A DNA stretch of 51,533 nt, taken from Paramecium tetraurelia (taxonomy: Eukaryota > Ciliophora > Oligohymenophorea > Peniculida > Parameciidae). The notes under the pieces are model-generated. The model saw only the letters and a list, made by a program, of their open reading frames with translations, was not told where the DNA came from and did not search any database. This document shows, in pieces, positions 37,134 through 51,296 of this stretch. Position numbers and translations under genes: made by a program. Every line of letters starts with the position of its first letter. Positions within the stretch are counted from its first letter, which is position 1. The DNA is taken from assembly GCF_000165425.1 (NCBI RefSeq), contig NW_001799051.1, forward strand, positions 1 through 51,533, in the 5' to 3' direction.

Positions 37134-38535
37134 TGAGATAGAATAATATAAAAATAATAAAGAAAATGAATTCTAGTATCTTATTTTTCTTTAAAGACAT
37201 ATTTTTTCAATTATTAATTGATTTCTTATAGGTTCATGTTGTATTGGAGAGTAAACAAAATTAAGAATTTTAATATAATCTCAGTGATTAATATTAATAT
37301 AATTAATAAAAATTTTCTAAAGAATTGATTCTTAGGAAAGTAATAAAATAAAAAGAGTGTTTTCAACTACTTAAAGAAAACATTTCCTCAAATACAATCT
37401 CATTAACTGTCAATCAAGTTGGAAAAATCTTATAATGGGAATTAATGAGTAAGAAATTAGGAATTAAAATTTCATTGCTATTTTTTGTCTAGATGATTAG
37501 AAGATGAAACATTAATACACTTGAAACATTTCAAAGAGGTATTTTTGATCTTAGGTCTACATTGATGATTTCGGATTAAGATCAAATGAATAATAGTAAT
37601 CATTCCTATTTAATTATTCAAACTTAATCCAAGTTTAGACTTTGCTTATCCCTCCTCTTTTCTTTGGGTAGTTTATAACATAACCAAATATTTAAATGAT
37701 CAGTTAAGAAACAAATATTATTTGGTCAGATTTACAAATTTGTAATAGTCGAATCGCTAAATAATTGATAATATTAATTATTTATGAGGTTTAAGAAAAT
37801 TAACAAACGATAATCCTCATTGAATTAATAAAGGAGGCTATTTAAAGGAAATTTTTGAACCCTTTTGAATTTGAATGGCACTATTGTTGTAGCTTCAGTA
37901 CTTAATAGAAAGGGCTATTTATTTTAATGTTATATTATAGGAAATTATTCATTCTGGCTGTGATTTAATTTCATTGTTTTCTCCTCTAAAATGATTGTTG
38001 TTCAAGTATATACCAAACAAAAATGCTTCCCTTTGCTTATTTTATAGCTGCTGACGTAAACTTTAAAAATAAACTTTTGAGCTAGGTTAAACACTAGATT
38101 AGGTATTTTTAACACAATATTTATTGTAAAGATGATATTTTGGTTTTTTTAGTTATCCTTCTCACAGTCTGCACTATTTAATATGGATAATTACTATTCA
38201 TAATTCTGTTAAGTTTAAGATATTTTATTGAAGATTCTTACTTCCTATTGTTGGGATTATGTGAAAATATCAAATAAGTTTTTAAAGTTTTCAATCGGCC
38301 AAAGTGAGCAAAAAAAATAAAAGATCAATTCATTTAAATGTTTGGATTGATAAAATAACATATATTTTAATATCTAGAATAATAGTACTTTCAAAATCAA
38401 TAAATTTATTATAATAATACAACATAATTATAAAATGTATCCAAAAAATGATAAAAAATTTATATCTTTAATTTCATTAGTTCAAAGCCATACTAAGAAA
38501 GATATTTAATTCATTAATTAAAATATCATATATTA
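37134..38535 (+). pseudogene. gene remnants, family unknown
   Basis: About 1.4 kb without an intact gene. From about 37436 a plus-strand frame begins MGINEQEIRNQNFIAIF; a one-base shift is needed to reach LETFQRGIFDLRSTLMIS and SKFRLCLSLLFSLGSL, and a further piece near 37870 reads LNLNGTIVVASVLNRKGYLF. The order and spacing look like one decayed gene, but I cannot name it. The remaining sequence is AT-rich and featureless. Confidence 0.35.
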
Positions 38536-41266
38536 ATGGCAGAATACGTCACAAGAATTCCACCAAACCATTACATTCATGTTTTGGATTAAAATACAAA
38601 CACAGCAAGGTAATGATATTTCAAGAAAAAATGTAGGCTTGAAGTTGGCCCACATACTTTCATTCGAAAAGAGCATGAAAGCATTATAGAAGGTCCAAGC
38701 AAAATGATTAGTTTACCACCAAAGACTTATTGCAATATTTAGAATCCAATCTTAAGAGATAATAAAAATTCTCCAGTCAAGAATGCTTATGGAGAAGTTG
38801 AAATTTAAAGAGGGGAAATAGAATACAGAACAGCTGATGATTATCCAGACCCTTTTCCTTTGTTTCCTGGTAATGTTTAAACATAACAACAATTTAGGGG
38901 AAAAATTGGAAGGCAGAGTTGAAACATTACTTATTGTCTAACAGAACACAGCATTGAGGTTAGTCGCCATCAGGGATTTCGTTGCAGATGGAAAGTAGAA
39001 GTAGGCTGGAGAAGAATGGTATTTTTTCATTTAAACATAACTTAGGCAACGCAACGGACCATTTACTTACTATCCAAGAGCAGAAGAGTAGATAGTCGAA
39101 GTAGTAAAGGCAGAGGTCATTAAGCCAAATTAGGCTTTAAAACTAAAGGCAACATAAACATTCATTGATAAAAATGGCAAGGAAAGAAGAGCAGGGTAAT
39201 TAGAGATTTTATCTTTTAATTAGATAAGAATGGCTCATTAGAACAACAGGATCTTATTTGCCAGACACATTCGAAAGAGTATCTGAAGTAGTAAGAGGAG
39301 TCGTACTTACAGACAAAGTGTGTGTTCATTTAAGAGCACTTAATGAGTTCACTGATGTTTATGGTATCAAGAGAAAACCTGGAAATGAGTGGATTGTCAC
39401 CAATAAGTAAGCTTAAGTTCACATCACGGATGTCTATGAATAACTAGTTGCCGTCGAATAAGCTATTACTCTTGGATCAAGAAATTATTGTATTATTCTT
39501 AATCCTTATAATCCAAAACTTTCATAAAATGATTGGGGAATCCAAGTGTTGATCAAAGGAGAAACAACATTCTTCTTATAACCAGGAGAAGAATTATTAG
39601 GGGGCAAAATCGAAGATGTATAGAATTTTACTAAAATAAGATTGTTATATTAGGTGAAGAAGAAGCTCTTTTGGTTTAGGCCATTTATGACCATTCTGAA
39701 GATGATGGACAATTCAGAAAAGCTGGTTAGAGATGGATCATTAGAGGCCCAAGAGAATACATTCCAGGAGTCAAAATCAAGGTGATAGAAAAAAGAAGAG
39801 CCATTCCATTAGATGCTAACGAAGGTATCTATGTCAGAGACAATCGTACTGGAGAAGTCAAAGAGTAATATTCTTCATTTCATTTCTAGAATCAAAGGAA
39901 AAACCTATCTTTTGGAAGCACACGAATCCTTATGGGAGAAGCATTTACCTGAAAATGTTGAAATTCTCGTTTAAAGAGCTTCAACTGGATAACCATACGT
40001 TCCTCCATCAGTGTAAGCATCTGGAAAAATTGCTTATAATTTTGAATCAGAATAACTCAAGCCAAGGGATAAAACTAAAATCATTTCATTCAAAGCACCT
40101 CATAATTCAGCCATATAATTATATGACTACAAACTCAAGAAATCAAGAGTAGTTTTTGGACCAGATCTTGTAATGCTTGGACCTGATGAATAATTTACAG
40201 TCATTAAATTATCAGGTGGAAAGCCTAAAGTTGAAAATCTCATCTAAACTTTAACTTTAAGTTTAGGCCCTGATTTTATGACTGATCAATTGATTGTAGA
40301 GACAAGTGACCATGCAAAATTAAAGCTAACTCTCAGTTATAATTGGCATTTTAAAGTAAATAAGGATGACCCTAATGATGCTTAAAAATTATTTGGAGTC
40401 AAAGATTTTGTTGGCGATGCATGTAAATCCATTGCTTCTAGAGTAAGAGGAGCTGTATCTTCCATTACATTTGAAGATTTTCATAACAACTCTAGCGTAA
40501 AAATTAGGGAAGCTGTTTTTGGAAAGGAAGGAAATGAAATTAGAACATCATACACCTTTGAAGCCAACAATTTGGTCATTACATCTGTGGATATTTAAGG
40601 CTAAGAAATCACAGATGAAGCAACTAGAAGATAGTTGAGTCAGAGTATCAATTTGGCTATTGAAATCAGTTCAAAGAGTTAAGAAATGCAATCAAGACAT
40701 TAAGCTTCAAAGTTAGAATAAGAAGCTAAAGGGCAATTAGGGAGATAAAAACTCCTTGATTAGGCTAAGGCAGAAGAAACAAAAATCGAGTTATTAAAAC
40801 AACAAGCGTAGAGTGCCAAAGTTAGAGCAGAAGGAGAGGCTGTAGCTAGAGCAATAGCTGAAACTATGGAAAAGAAGATCAAAGCTGAAGCTGAAGTCAA
40901 CTAAGCTGAGCTCAGATCCAAAGCTTTGTAAATTGAATAAGAAGCTTTGTTAGAATAACAGAGATAAGAATAAGAGGCAGAGTTAAATTATCAAAGAGTA
41001 TTAATATTAAATTTTATATTTAGTAACTTATTGAATTGGAAATCAAAAAAGCAAAAGAATTATCTGATATTGAGATAAAGAAATTCAAGCAATAAATCTA
41101 AGCTATTGGAAAAGAAACTATAATTGCTATGGCTAAAGCAGGACCAGAAACTAAAGCTAAATTATTAGGAGGGCTAGGACTAAAAGGATTCTTGGTAACA
41201 GATGGCAAAAATCCAATTAATCTATTCAATACAGCCAATGGATTTATTGGGGAAAATCTAAAATGA
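38536..41266 (+). CDS. MVP: major vault protein
   Basis: Predicted 848 residues after seven introns (27, 28, 27, 28, 23, 25 and 26 nt), the expected size. The shell protein of vault ribonucleoprotein particles. Visible landmarks: N-terminal [16 protein letters not shown]; successive ~55-residue vault repeats with [68 protein letters not shown] and [13 protein letters not shown]; the [17 protein letters not shown] strand; the shoulder domain ([60 protein letters not shown]); the cap-helix coiled coil rich in Gln/Glu/Ala; and the cap ring ([28 protein letters not shown]). Every segment is present and in frame. Vault function in ciliates is not established; no other vault component lies nearby. 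Confidence 0.96.
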
Positions 41267-42560
41267 TTTATCATTAAAGATCATCAATATCATAATTTGT
41301 TATTCTGCTAAATCTGGTTTCAGTTTATTTATTAAATAATAAAATAAAGCAAATATGAATAATAGTAATAACAGCAAATTTTTTCAAAATCAAGTTCTAA
41401 AACAATCAAATCATACTTTTTCTAATACTCTTTCATCAAATATCTTAAAACCTATACTGGATATAGACACTAAAATATGTTTGAGATACTTTACATTCAC
41501 TAAAAGATGCTTCAATTGTTCCTAAAATTTCATTTTACGCAAATTAAATCTCTTCAATTTTCTCCATTACACAACCAAATTTCAAAACACAAATTTACAA
41601 ATTTTATTACTTAAAGCTATGTGTTACTTATTTTTTCTTTTTCTAAATTGAATTCAATTTATTTTATCTGATCTTTTAATTTAATTCCACTAATTATAGA
41701 TTTAATTCTCCCAAATTACTCAAACAGAATATTTTACCATTCACTATCTAATTAGTGTTGTTATAATAAGCTTATAAACCATATAAGTGATCATTTTCTC
41801 ACCATAATGTTAAATTATGCAATTTATAGAGCATGGAGTAACAAAATAAAATCAGATTAATTTAGTATCCTATTTATTCAATATAATTTTTAAATCTTAA
41901 TTTTTAGTTCTTTATTTACTAATTTTTCTTTTCTCTATGTTTAAGAAGAGTGATTTTATCATTATTAACATTTTGATTACAATTAATTTGCTGTGGTATA
42001 TTGTTGATAATTTAATTTAAGATAATTTTTATTTTTAATCAGATTAACATTTATCAACACTCAATTAATTTTGATTACTAATACCTATTAATTTCTAATA
42101 CTTAAAATTGGAATTAATGATTGTTCCTGTTCAATTCACGATTCTATGAAATCCACAGCTTTTATTACTTTCTCTTTTAGTTATTGCGTTAAATTATTAA
42201 GTATTTTTTAAGTTACTTAATCTTATAACTAAAAATAAACTCCTATGTCAGTATTAACATATATTTTTTAAGAGTTAATTTTCAACCCCCATACATAATT
42301 GTATAACAGTATATTATACATAATCAACACCAAGACAAATTACAAAAACTATTCTTTAGACTATATAAGAATCTAAGTCAGAAATGCATCATTTTGATTT
42401 ATAGACCAATATGCAAAGTTAAGGACATCTTTAGAGTTGATTTCCTTCTTTTTAATGTTTTTAGCAACCATTTAAACTTGTGAATTCTGCATTTTCGCAA
42501 ATCTTTTGTAAACAACTTTGCATTTGGAACAATTAATAGGTTGCATACAGACCTGTTATG
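41267..42560 (-). pseudogene. degenerate zinc-finger/coiled-coil-like gene
   Basis: The minus strand carries protein-like pieces in changing frames. Near 42545 a possible start reads MQPINCSKCKVVYKRFAKMQ with a CxxC pair; farther left come NNLTQQLKEKVIKAVDFIES, HREKKNQQIKNQKLRFKNYI, LGELNLQLVELNQKIRQNKL and EKIEEIQFAQNEILGTIEAS, all coiled-coil-like. Several joints need introns I can propose (for example a 25-nt one), but others meet TGA with no intron, so I could not build a continuous protein. A plus-strand frame from 41356 (MNNSNNSKFFQNQ) is a possible alternative for the left third. It could be a TRIM-like remnant; low certainty. Confidence 0.35.
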
Positions 42561-43607
42561 TATATCAAGCCTTCAACTCGAAGTATATTTCGTTTTTCCT
42601 ATAAAAATTTGATGATAGATTGCGCATATCATGCTTTTAAAGGTTTATTCTATGTAAATAAACATTCAAAATACTCAAGCAATAACATTTTTCAATCATT
42701 CATCAAATCAAATGCTTTCCAACTACTTAGAGGGTTTTTAGAAAAAATTTCAGAAAAAATTTAGTATTTATGCTCAATTTTACATCCCTAGTCATTAATA
42801 AATCCTTCAAAAATAAAGAAGAAAAAAAATTTTCAAATTTTCAAAAGATAATTACAATAAAGCTAATAAAGCTAGTAAGTCCGATATAAAAATACAATCC
42901 AGTCAGTCATTTTCCTATTTTTAAAATGCCTAACCAACTCAGCTGAAAATAATTTCCACACATACAATACTGCCGAACGAATTAAATTGCATAGTCGCCT
43001 ATTTACATATTTAAGAAGTAAGTGAAATTAAGCTCTGGTTTTGGATTAGCTAAGCAATTTCTACATTAAGTAAAAAGTTACTATTTAGGGAAAAATTCTA
43101 TTGTTTCTACATCAATTCATCAATTTCAATTTTTTAAAATCACCTTTCATTTTCATTAGGTTTTTGAAGGTGACTATAATTAAACTCATTTCTTCGAATT
43201 TTCAACTAAATTACTTTTCTTTAATTTTAACATTCTTCTGTATTTTTCATCTTTCATAGTTTTGGTTCCTCAATTCGAATAGTTTAAAAGATAGAAGCTA
43301 GTTTGATATGTAGCTCTTTTGCTATTCGAAAATATTTTCCTGGTGTTGATCTAACTTTATCTCTAAGAAACGAGTTAAATAAGATATAAACCAAAATTAG
43401 CGTGTATAAAATTGGTTTTCAATCCATTTTACAAATTTTCACATTGATTAATAAGATTTAATACTTTTCAAAAATCTATCCTTATTTAATAATTCTGAAA
43501 CACACAAATAGTCATCAAATCTTAATGGAAAAAGTTTTCAAAGTAGATGGCGTCTTTTTTTGTAGCAAATTCTTTTTCCAATATATTTTTATTATTTAAT
43601 AAAAAAA
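42561..43607. other. non-coding stretch
   Basis: About 1 kb of AT-rich DNA in which I find no reading frame worth calling in the ciliate code on either strand, no tRNA and no clear repeat. Its right end should contain the promoter of the lectin-domain gene. Confidence 0.5.
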
Positions 43608-44932
43608 ATGGCAAAAATCTTTTTGTTTTCATTCTTCGTTTCGGTTTCATCATATATAACGATTGATTCAGGATCTTATACTGATCTTAATGCATCATTA
43701 GGTTTCAGCTGTTAAAATAATTACTAAACTACAAGAACCATTACATTTTCAAATTCATTTCAGAATATTCCTTAGGTGTTTTTTTATTAATCATAATTTG
43801 ACCTTTCTAAATAGTAGACTGAATATTAGTTTTCAATCACCAGCATTACAAATATTAGTAAGCTTCTATTTTTATAATTTGAGATTTTGAATTTTTTGTG
43901 ACATGCCCCAAAGCTCTTGTATATTCTATCAAATATGAATGGATAGCAATAGATGATCAAAGAGTTTAAGTGATAAATTCATTTAATATGAACCCACCAT
44001 CGGATAAAGTATTTAATCATTAATTACTTAATGTTGATGTTGCAATAATAGGGATAACAAGTCTAGCTTATATTGGTTAAATCAACTTTTAGTTATCTGT
44101 ATTCATTGTTTTAATAATCTTAGATCACTTAGTTAACTATAAACAGCGTTTCGGTTGGAATCACAAAAGTGACTGGTAAGTTTCAAAATTTGGTGTAAAT
44201 TGGTTATCAAATTCTATTAGCTTCCTCTAGAGACATCATTAATAATGGCCTTGTTACTTTCTCGCCTGATTATACTAGTTCTACAATGATTTTAGAAGAA
44301 AATAAGTGGTTACTATTACCAATGCAAGGAATAATTTATAATTATGCAACTTCTTTAACCTTAAGAATGTAGAAAACCATTGTTGGGTCAACTATTAAGT
44401 TTAGTTTTACAAAGTGTAAGAATTAATATTGAAAATAGGGTCTACTGATAGCAGCTAATATGTAGCTTAAAATGTCTGGTTGTCGTAATTGTTCGCAGCC
44501 AATTAAGCACTCTTATGCAAAACATTAAGAATTAGTTAAAAATTGGATTATTCTTAATGCACAAGACCATTATTTGAAATCTAAATACTTCAATCAAATT
44601 TAATTTATAATACGATTGGACAATTTACAACAAAGGTGTTTAAACCCATAATAAATATTGATTTCATCGTGTTAGTAAATTGTATAACTGGAAAACACGT
44701 AGTCTCTTAATTTAATAAATGTAATGCTTGTTCCACTTAAAAATATTATTAATTTAATCACTATTGTCACTCATAAATTAATTTAATCAGTTATTTTCCT
44801 AAGTTCACCTAACTAGATTCGGTTAATTAAGAGTTCACCATTACAATAACAAGTTCAAGCTGCTCAGTTAAGTAGATACTTTATAATCAAGTGAAAATAG
44901 AGTATACAATTATAAATATTCAAATATAATGA
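43608..44932 (+). CDS. secreted H-type lectin-domain protein
   Basis: Predicted 416 residues with introns of 26, 25 and 23 nt. A signal peptide (MAKIFLFSFFVSVSSYI) leads into a Ser/Thr-rich segment, then a domain with the H-type lectin pattern: TRTITFSNSFQNIPQVFF, QFDLSKQQTEYQFSITSI, NFEFFVTCPKALVYSIKYEW, which matches the family's R-x-I-x-F strand, the P-x-V strand, the FTV-like strand and the closing aromatic W. A second, beta-rich region and a Cys-rich C-terminus (VNCITG, KCNACST, YCHSQ, SSSCSVKQ) follow. H-type lectins bind GalNAc; in ciliates large families of such secreted proteins exist, some associated with the surface or trichocysts (inference). Last intact gene before the right-hand gene desert. 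Confidence 0.85.
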
Positions 44933-47900
44933 ACTATGATAATAAGAGTGACATTTTATATATTTTAGTTTTTATTGTTTCTATGAAATATTTAATTAAA
45001 ATACTATTATCAATTGATGTTTACTAATTTTATGCATTAGTTCTATGTTTTATTTATTTTATAAATCATAGCTCCAATTAATCTGATTATATGTCTTTTA
45101 GTATCTTCTCTATTTATTGTTCCAGGCTTCTCTTTAGATCCGTATTCGTTTCTTAATCTATTGTAATATGTGTAGGAAGGAGTGCTGAGTGTTTCTTTTC
45201 TTTTTTTTTGAAAACAGAAGGAATTCGAAATGTAATCATTAGCAAGTACGCATTAAAATAGTGAAGAATGCAAATTTTTATTGAGGATCTTTCAAATAAA
45301 TCTTGATATTAATTCAGAAAAATGGACTTTACCCTTTAGATATTCAATATTTTATCAAAAAAAAGACAATAAAGTGGCGGATCTTATCTGTTGTCACTCT
45401 ATTATTAGATACTGCAATCTTTTCGTTCAGTCAAGCTTCCTGATAATAATTATGCGACAATCATATAAACAGTTCAGAGTATCTTGTGGTGAATCTTTAA
45501 TAACCTTCTTTACTAAGTTTCTCTTTGATTCGCCAATAATCAAACCACACATTTCTTTGTACATTCTTTTAACTTAATTACTTGCTGAAGTTCTAATCTT
45601 TGATAATGAAAGCATTTAATTTGTTCTATGTTCAATTAAAGTTGATATTTATTATTCAAGAAATACGTGTCTTAAACTCTAGTTTAAGTATATCTACCAG
45701 GGAAGACATATCATGCTTGCGAAACCTTTTAATTGCAAATCATATATGGCAACAAAGGGATAAACTTTTTTTTGCTCAATCATTTGTTATAGTGGAAAAT
45801 ATGTGTTTACACTACTTAACTTGCACATTAATACTTAGGTTCCTTCTTCATGAAAATTAATATCAATAAGTTACTGGTTTTAGTTTTCTACAAGTATTAT
45901 CCCAAAATAGGACGAAAAGCTTTAAGACAGCCCAAATTCATTAATTATTCAAGTAGTTTCAATACCAGGCACACCTATTGTATCTAGAAATAGAAGTAAT
46001 ATTAATATGATCCTAACTAAAACATATTCAGCAAGAGTTAAAGCTTTGGATGATTTTCTGCTACTCGTAATTTGAAACCTGCAACTCCTATCGCTAATAC
46101 ATTAAGTGGTTATGTCTTAGATTACTTCATACAATGTTGATAATGGAGATTGCGCCTTACAGTACAGTCTCACTTCTATAAAGAGCTTTAATTCCTATAA
46201 TTTTTGGAATGTCAATAAGCGACCTTCTCTTTAACCACTGAATGTGCAAAAATGCTTATTTGAATTTTTTTCATCTAATCTTCGTCAATTTTCAACTCAT
46301 GATGTTTATTGTCTTGCGTTGTATCTCAATCACTACTAATATGAGTGTAATAAAAGCGGTTTATGATTTTAGGAGAGTGACTTTAATGCATAGAATTGCT
46401 AGCATTGTTATTATCTTTGATGAAAATACTAGAAGGCTAATTATATTTTGTAGGATTAAAAAGCATGCTCTCACAAATATTCTTAGCTCACTTAGTGAAT
46501 TTAGTTATGCATGACCTATAGACATAATCTAATACTTATTTAAATAAAGCAGTGTTGTTTAAATGTAGCAAATCAAACTCAATATCGAGATTCAAATGGA
46601 TGACACAACTCCAATCTGAACATGTGAGATGGTCAGAATAATTTTACATGTAGAAGGAGATTCCTATCAAACACTCATTATCTGAGTAGACAGTTTACAT
46701 TTAAATAATCGATTGGTAAGCTCACTAAATTGTTATGGCTTTGTTGTTTTAAGATTAGGCTCAATCTTCCACTTTTTCAAATAGAACTAAAACCTTTGGC
46801 CTTAATAATCTGATCAAGAAGTGGTTATAAGATGCACATCACACTAACACCTCTCATGCTATAAATTCTTCTTTTAGGAATCGATTGTGATGAAGTTGGA
46901 AATTAGTTATCTTGGGGTCCCCTAGCTGCAGCTGTTTTCTTATATCAAATGGTTTTAAAGTATCTTTAAAGTTCCACCTACGATAAAATTAATTATTTAT
47001 TGTTATAATTTAGGTTTTTTTAAGTCTACTAGAAATATTATGTTGATATATTAACTTCTTGCATTGCTTGATGAAACAATAGCGCAACATAATCTTTTAG
47101 AAGTTATTCTTAACCATGTTAAAAAATTTGTACTGACAGCCTCTTAGGTACTAGGGTTTATCTGTCTTCTGCTTTTATTGATGATGTTGGCAATCACAAA
47201 GGTAGTCCTAATTGTTGAAATTTCAGCTAATTGTGCACTGACATGAACATGTCTGAACATGCAAAACTTTATATAAATCTTTTATAGTTATGAAGAATAA
47301 ATACCTTTAATCAAATCTCTTAAAGTTATGCTTGAAATTTAATTTATAAACTAAATTTAATTTAAAGTACTTCTGCGTTTCTGATCAAATAATAATTTTC
47401 AGAAAACGTGCTTGTGCTATCATATTTGATACTTGCAATACATCTTGATCATGATTTGCTATTACCAACCAGAAGCAAAAATAATGAGTTGCAATTTGAA
47501 AACATTCAAACTATGGACTTAATATCAAGTTTTGCGCTTTAACTCTTTACTTCTTGTTTTCTTGTATTGGAAGTTGATTAAATTTTTTTTATTAGCAGGG
47601 ACATCCACAAGAACATATTCTGCAGTTTAGAATTCTCATCAAATAAGAATATTATTTACTGTCACTCAAGATTTATATATTTCATATAATTTATGACTTC
47701 ATAATTATTTTAACTATCTTTACCATTTAATTCTGCTTCTATTGAAAATTTCTGGTAGCGATTTCAAAAAATGTAATGATATGCAACCGTTCTGAGTCAA
47801 GTCTATCATAGGTTCATTTTAATAGAGGTCAACTCTATGTCTGGCTTCAATACTATAGTCAACGAGGATGAAATTTCTATTGATGGTACTAATTAAACAT

Positions 47901-50900
47901 TTACATCTTCTAAATTAAGCAATATAGTTCATATTTTGGATCTTCATCTACAAACAGAGTTTACTCAAAAACATATTTTAAATTAGCTGATCGAGAAGAT
48001 CTTAATGAGGTACTTTATTTTCCATTAAGAAGTGTTTCAGCTGTATATTATTAGAGGGTAGGAATGGGAAAAACGCATATCTCAATCATTCTGGTATATA
48101 TAATATACTCTGTAAGCCTCCATCATTTGATGAAGGACAACAACTTTCCTCGCTATTATTCTACTAGCTAAGCAATAATAATTGTTTGTGTAATAGTTTA
48201 ATGTTTTTATGTGAAACATAAACGCCTTTGGTAAAATTGCAATCTATTTAAACAATTTGAATTGCATTTTTGATTGTTGTTGACATGGAATTATGTGAGG
48301 CATAGTCAAAAATAGGTGTCTTGTACAAATGCATAGTTTAGCTAGCGGAATTGTAATACTACATCAAAGTGAGAGAAAGAACTTGATATCATTAGAATTT
48401 AAGAGTGTTAATAAATTTTCTGAGAATATAATTATACATTTCAAGGATTACTAAGATAATAATCATAAATGCAAAGCTGAAATCAGATGTTCCATAGCAA
48501 ATATGACAAAATGATGGGAATTCGATTATTGCAAATGTACCCAAAAAAAATAAGTTAAACTTGTTAAGAAAGAAATTGAGTAATATGAACATCAATCGAC
48601 ATTAGCAAGTAACCAAAGGAGCAAGTTGGTTGTTGTTTTATCATCCTATAGGCTAATTCTGCCAAGTAAGATAAGATTCCTACATAACACTAAATCTCAA
48701 GGAGGTTTACTGTAAGCATATACGAGAGTTGTGATTGCCGATATTATTCATTATTCTGAAATAGTCTATATAAATAACTTCAAGCAGAATTTCTGTATTT
48801 GTAATAAAAAGAGGAATAAAAAGTAACACTATTAATCAATGCAGCAACAGTGCATATCTATAAATTATGCATGGAGTTATGCAATAACTATTGGAAAGGT
48901 TGCCTCTCTTATACTAAAGCATAAAGTACAGAAAGTAAGAAGAATTTGAGATACATTATATACAGTAGTAGCATCCCTCGTCTTAATAAGCAACTAAGCT
49001 CGAAAGACTTTAGAAATTTAGAGCTTATGATAAACCAGGAAAACCTGGAAGACATTTAGTAATTTCTGCCTTGAAATATTCAATTTTTGAGTGTAGGTTG
49101 AATGAGTACAGGCATTAGAAGGAGACGGTAATATATTTGCATCCTAAAGGTTAAGTTCACTAATAGGTATTTGGAGAATCCATCAGAACAATCTCGAGTT
49201 ATCACTTAGCCAAAAATTTATTACTATTTTTCTTTTAAATTGAATACTTAGGAGATGCTTAAGATTGTGTACACTATAATTTGAAGAATTTGCATTTTCA
49301 GCATCTCTATGGCTTCCAATACCTTTAAAAGTAATGAAAAGAGAACATGGTTGTAAACTTTAGACAAATACATGATAATGTAAAAAGCAAAAATCTAGAA
49401 TGAAACATAGATAAATGGCGGCTATTGAATTGAAATGCATACCATAATAAGTTTAAGAACACAAAATTATATTTGTAAGAATCAAATTTTTGGGAAATAC
49501 TTTTTAGGTGACAAAAAAGCTTTGAAATCTACTCCAGCTGCTTAGGGATAACAATTTGATAGATTTTTATTTAGTATAATGTTTGTGGAAAATGGAGGAT
49601 CGTCAATACTATCGCTATTAGTGTAGTATATAGATTATCTCTATAATCATTATAATTCACTTTACATAAACATAATATATTATTTTTAAACTGTAGCACA
49701 AAACATTGAGCCGATATAGCTTTTTTCTCATTCTTTGAAGAGAGATAACTTTCCCTCAAATTTTTAGTAAAGTCAGCTATCATTATTTATTTGCATAACA
49801 GTTATCATTACATTATTTAGAGCAATTTTGTTATTAGGTAGGCTTAACTTCTAATATCCGAGATTAAAAAGACCCCAAAATGAAACTCAATGGTCAATAG
49901 CTTAGGAAATTGAATATAATAAATTAATAGTAAAATTTTCTAGCTTTTGTTTTGCATTTTGAGATCTACTGTAAAATAAAAAATTACAAAGCAATATTTA
50001 TGAATAAATACTCTGCATTATGTGCTCTCAAAAACAGGGAAAAGAACCAATCAAGTATTGAATGGGTGATTAAAAGTCTTAATAACTAATTAATAATTGT
50101 GCAAAATAAAAATTTGGAGTGCACTTAACAATCAAAAGTGAAAATAAAATTATGCCATTTACAATTAAATTTCAGTCACAAAAAACAATCTTTAAATAAG
50201 CAATCATAATTTCGAGTTTAAGATATATATTAATTATTAGTAAGTATATATGTATAAGATGTAGAAGATATAAGACTGAAGTAAATATTTGGACATTAGT
50301 GTATTAAAATTTCATTTATTGAAATGGATCATATATTATGACCAGGTTCTTCAATGTAAACCAAAAGTAAGTAATGTAGAACCGCTTTTAAAGTACATTT
50401 CTTGTATGAAAAATTTAATAACTACAGGTCATGCAAACTAGGTATCATTAAAAGTATTAGGTCAGCATTACAGTTTTAAAGAATACTTGAAGCCACTTAC
50501 AGATAGTGTGATTGAGTATCATGATAAAACACTGCCAGCAGAACTTTCTTTAACAAGTTAAGGGAACAAGTTTTGTGAAAGTTTAAAAGATTTTTAGTAC
50601 AGCAATTAAGTAATGAAGTGACATTAGTTGAACACTCTCTTAACAGATACACTAAAAATGTGTTGCGCAGCTGAATATTAAAAATTATAGGTTGAGCATT
50701 AATAAATTTAGGATGTGCTGAATTCTTCCAATTCTCCTTGTTTAAACTGTTCTAACTTAGTTCAAGTCTTGTTACTTGCGAGATTGAAGGAAATTTTTAA
50801 AGAGAACTACCTCTACAAATATCCTGATTGGAGCTTGCTTCCTAAGCTCACTATAATATTCAGCAAAAGTATGTTCACATACAGGATTTGTCTCTTCCAG

Positions 50901-51296
50901 TATGACCATCAGGATATAATGTACAATTGATTGAACTTTCAGTTCTTCTAACAAGAACAGCTTAAAGCATTACAGGAGGCCGGAAGGTCCCTTAATATAA
51001 TCCTTTGATATTTGTTATCAAAAATAAGAGTTTTCATCCCAATTTGCACTACATTCATTTAAAAATAGATACATTACGCATGATATAATAACAGAGCCAT
51101 TAATTAATTAGATACTGGCAACTTTAAGTTCTATTTAGAACAATTAGCACAAAGTAAATTTTAACCTTTTTTTTATATATTGACATTAAGAGACAAGTCA
51201 TAACTCCATTCAGCACTTTTAGTTTCTGCCCATTGCTTAATAAATACTAGTGGCTTCATAGTAATTTTTGAGAACAAATGATATATCTGAATTTGT
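44933..51296. other. 6.4-kb gene desert, decayed sequence
   Basis: No complete gene can be built here on either strand. Plus-strand frames open for 60-100 codons (for example around 45900-46060, 46130-46360, 47930-48090) contain protein-like strings such as VDNGDCALQYSLTS and TNRVYSKTYFKLADREDLNE but break at TGA with no usable short intron. Codon texture differs from the neighbouring genes, with fewer in-frame TAA/TAG runs typical of Gln-rich ciliate proteins. Together with the reverse-transcriptase fragment at the right edge, this looks like old mobile-element and gene debris. Confidence 0.5.
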
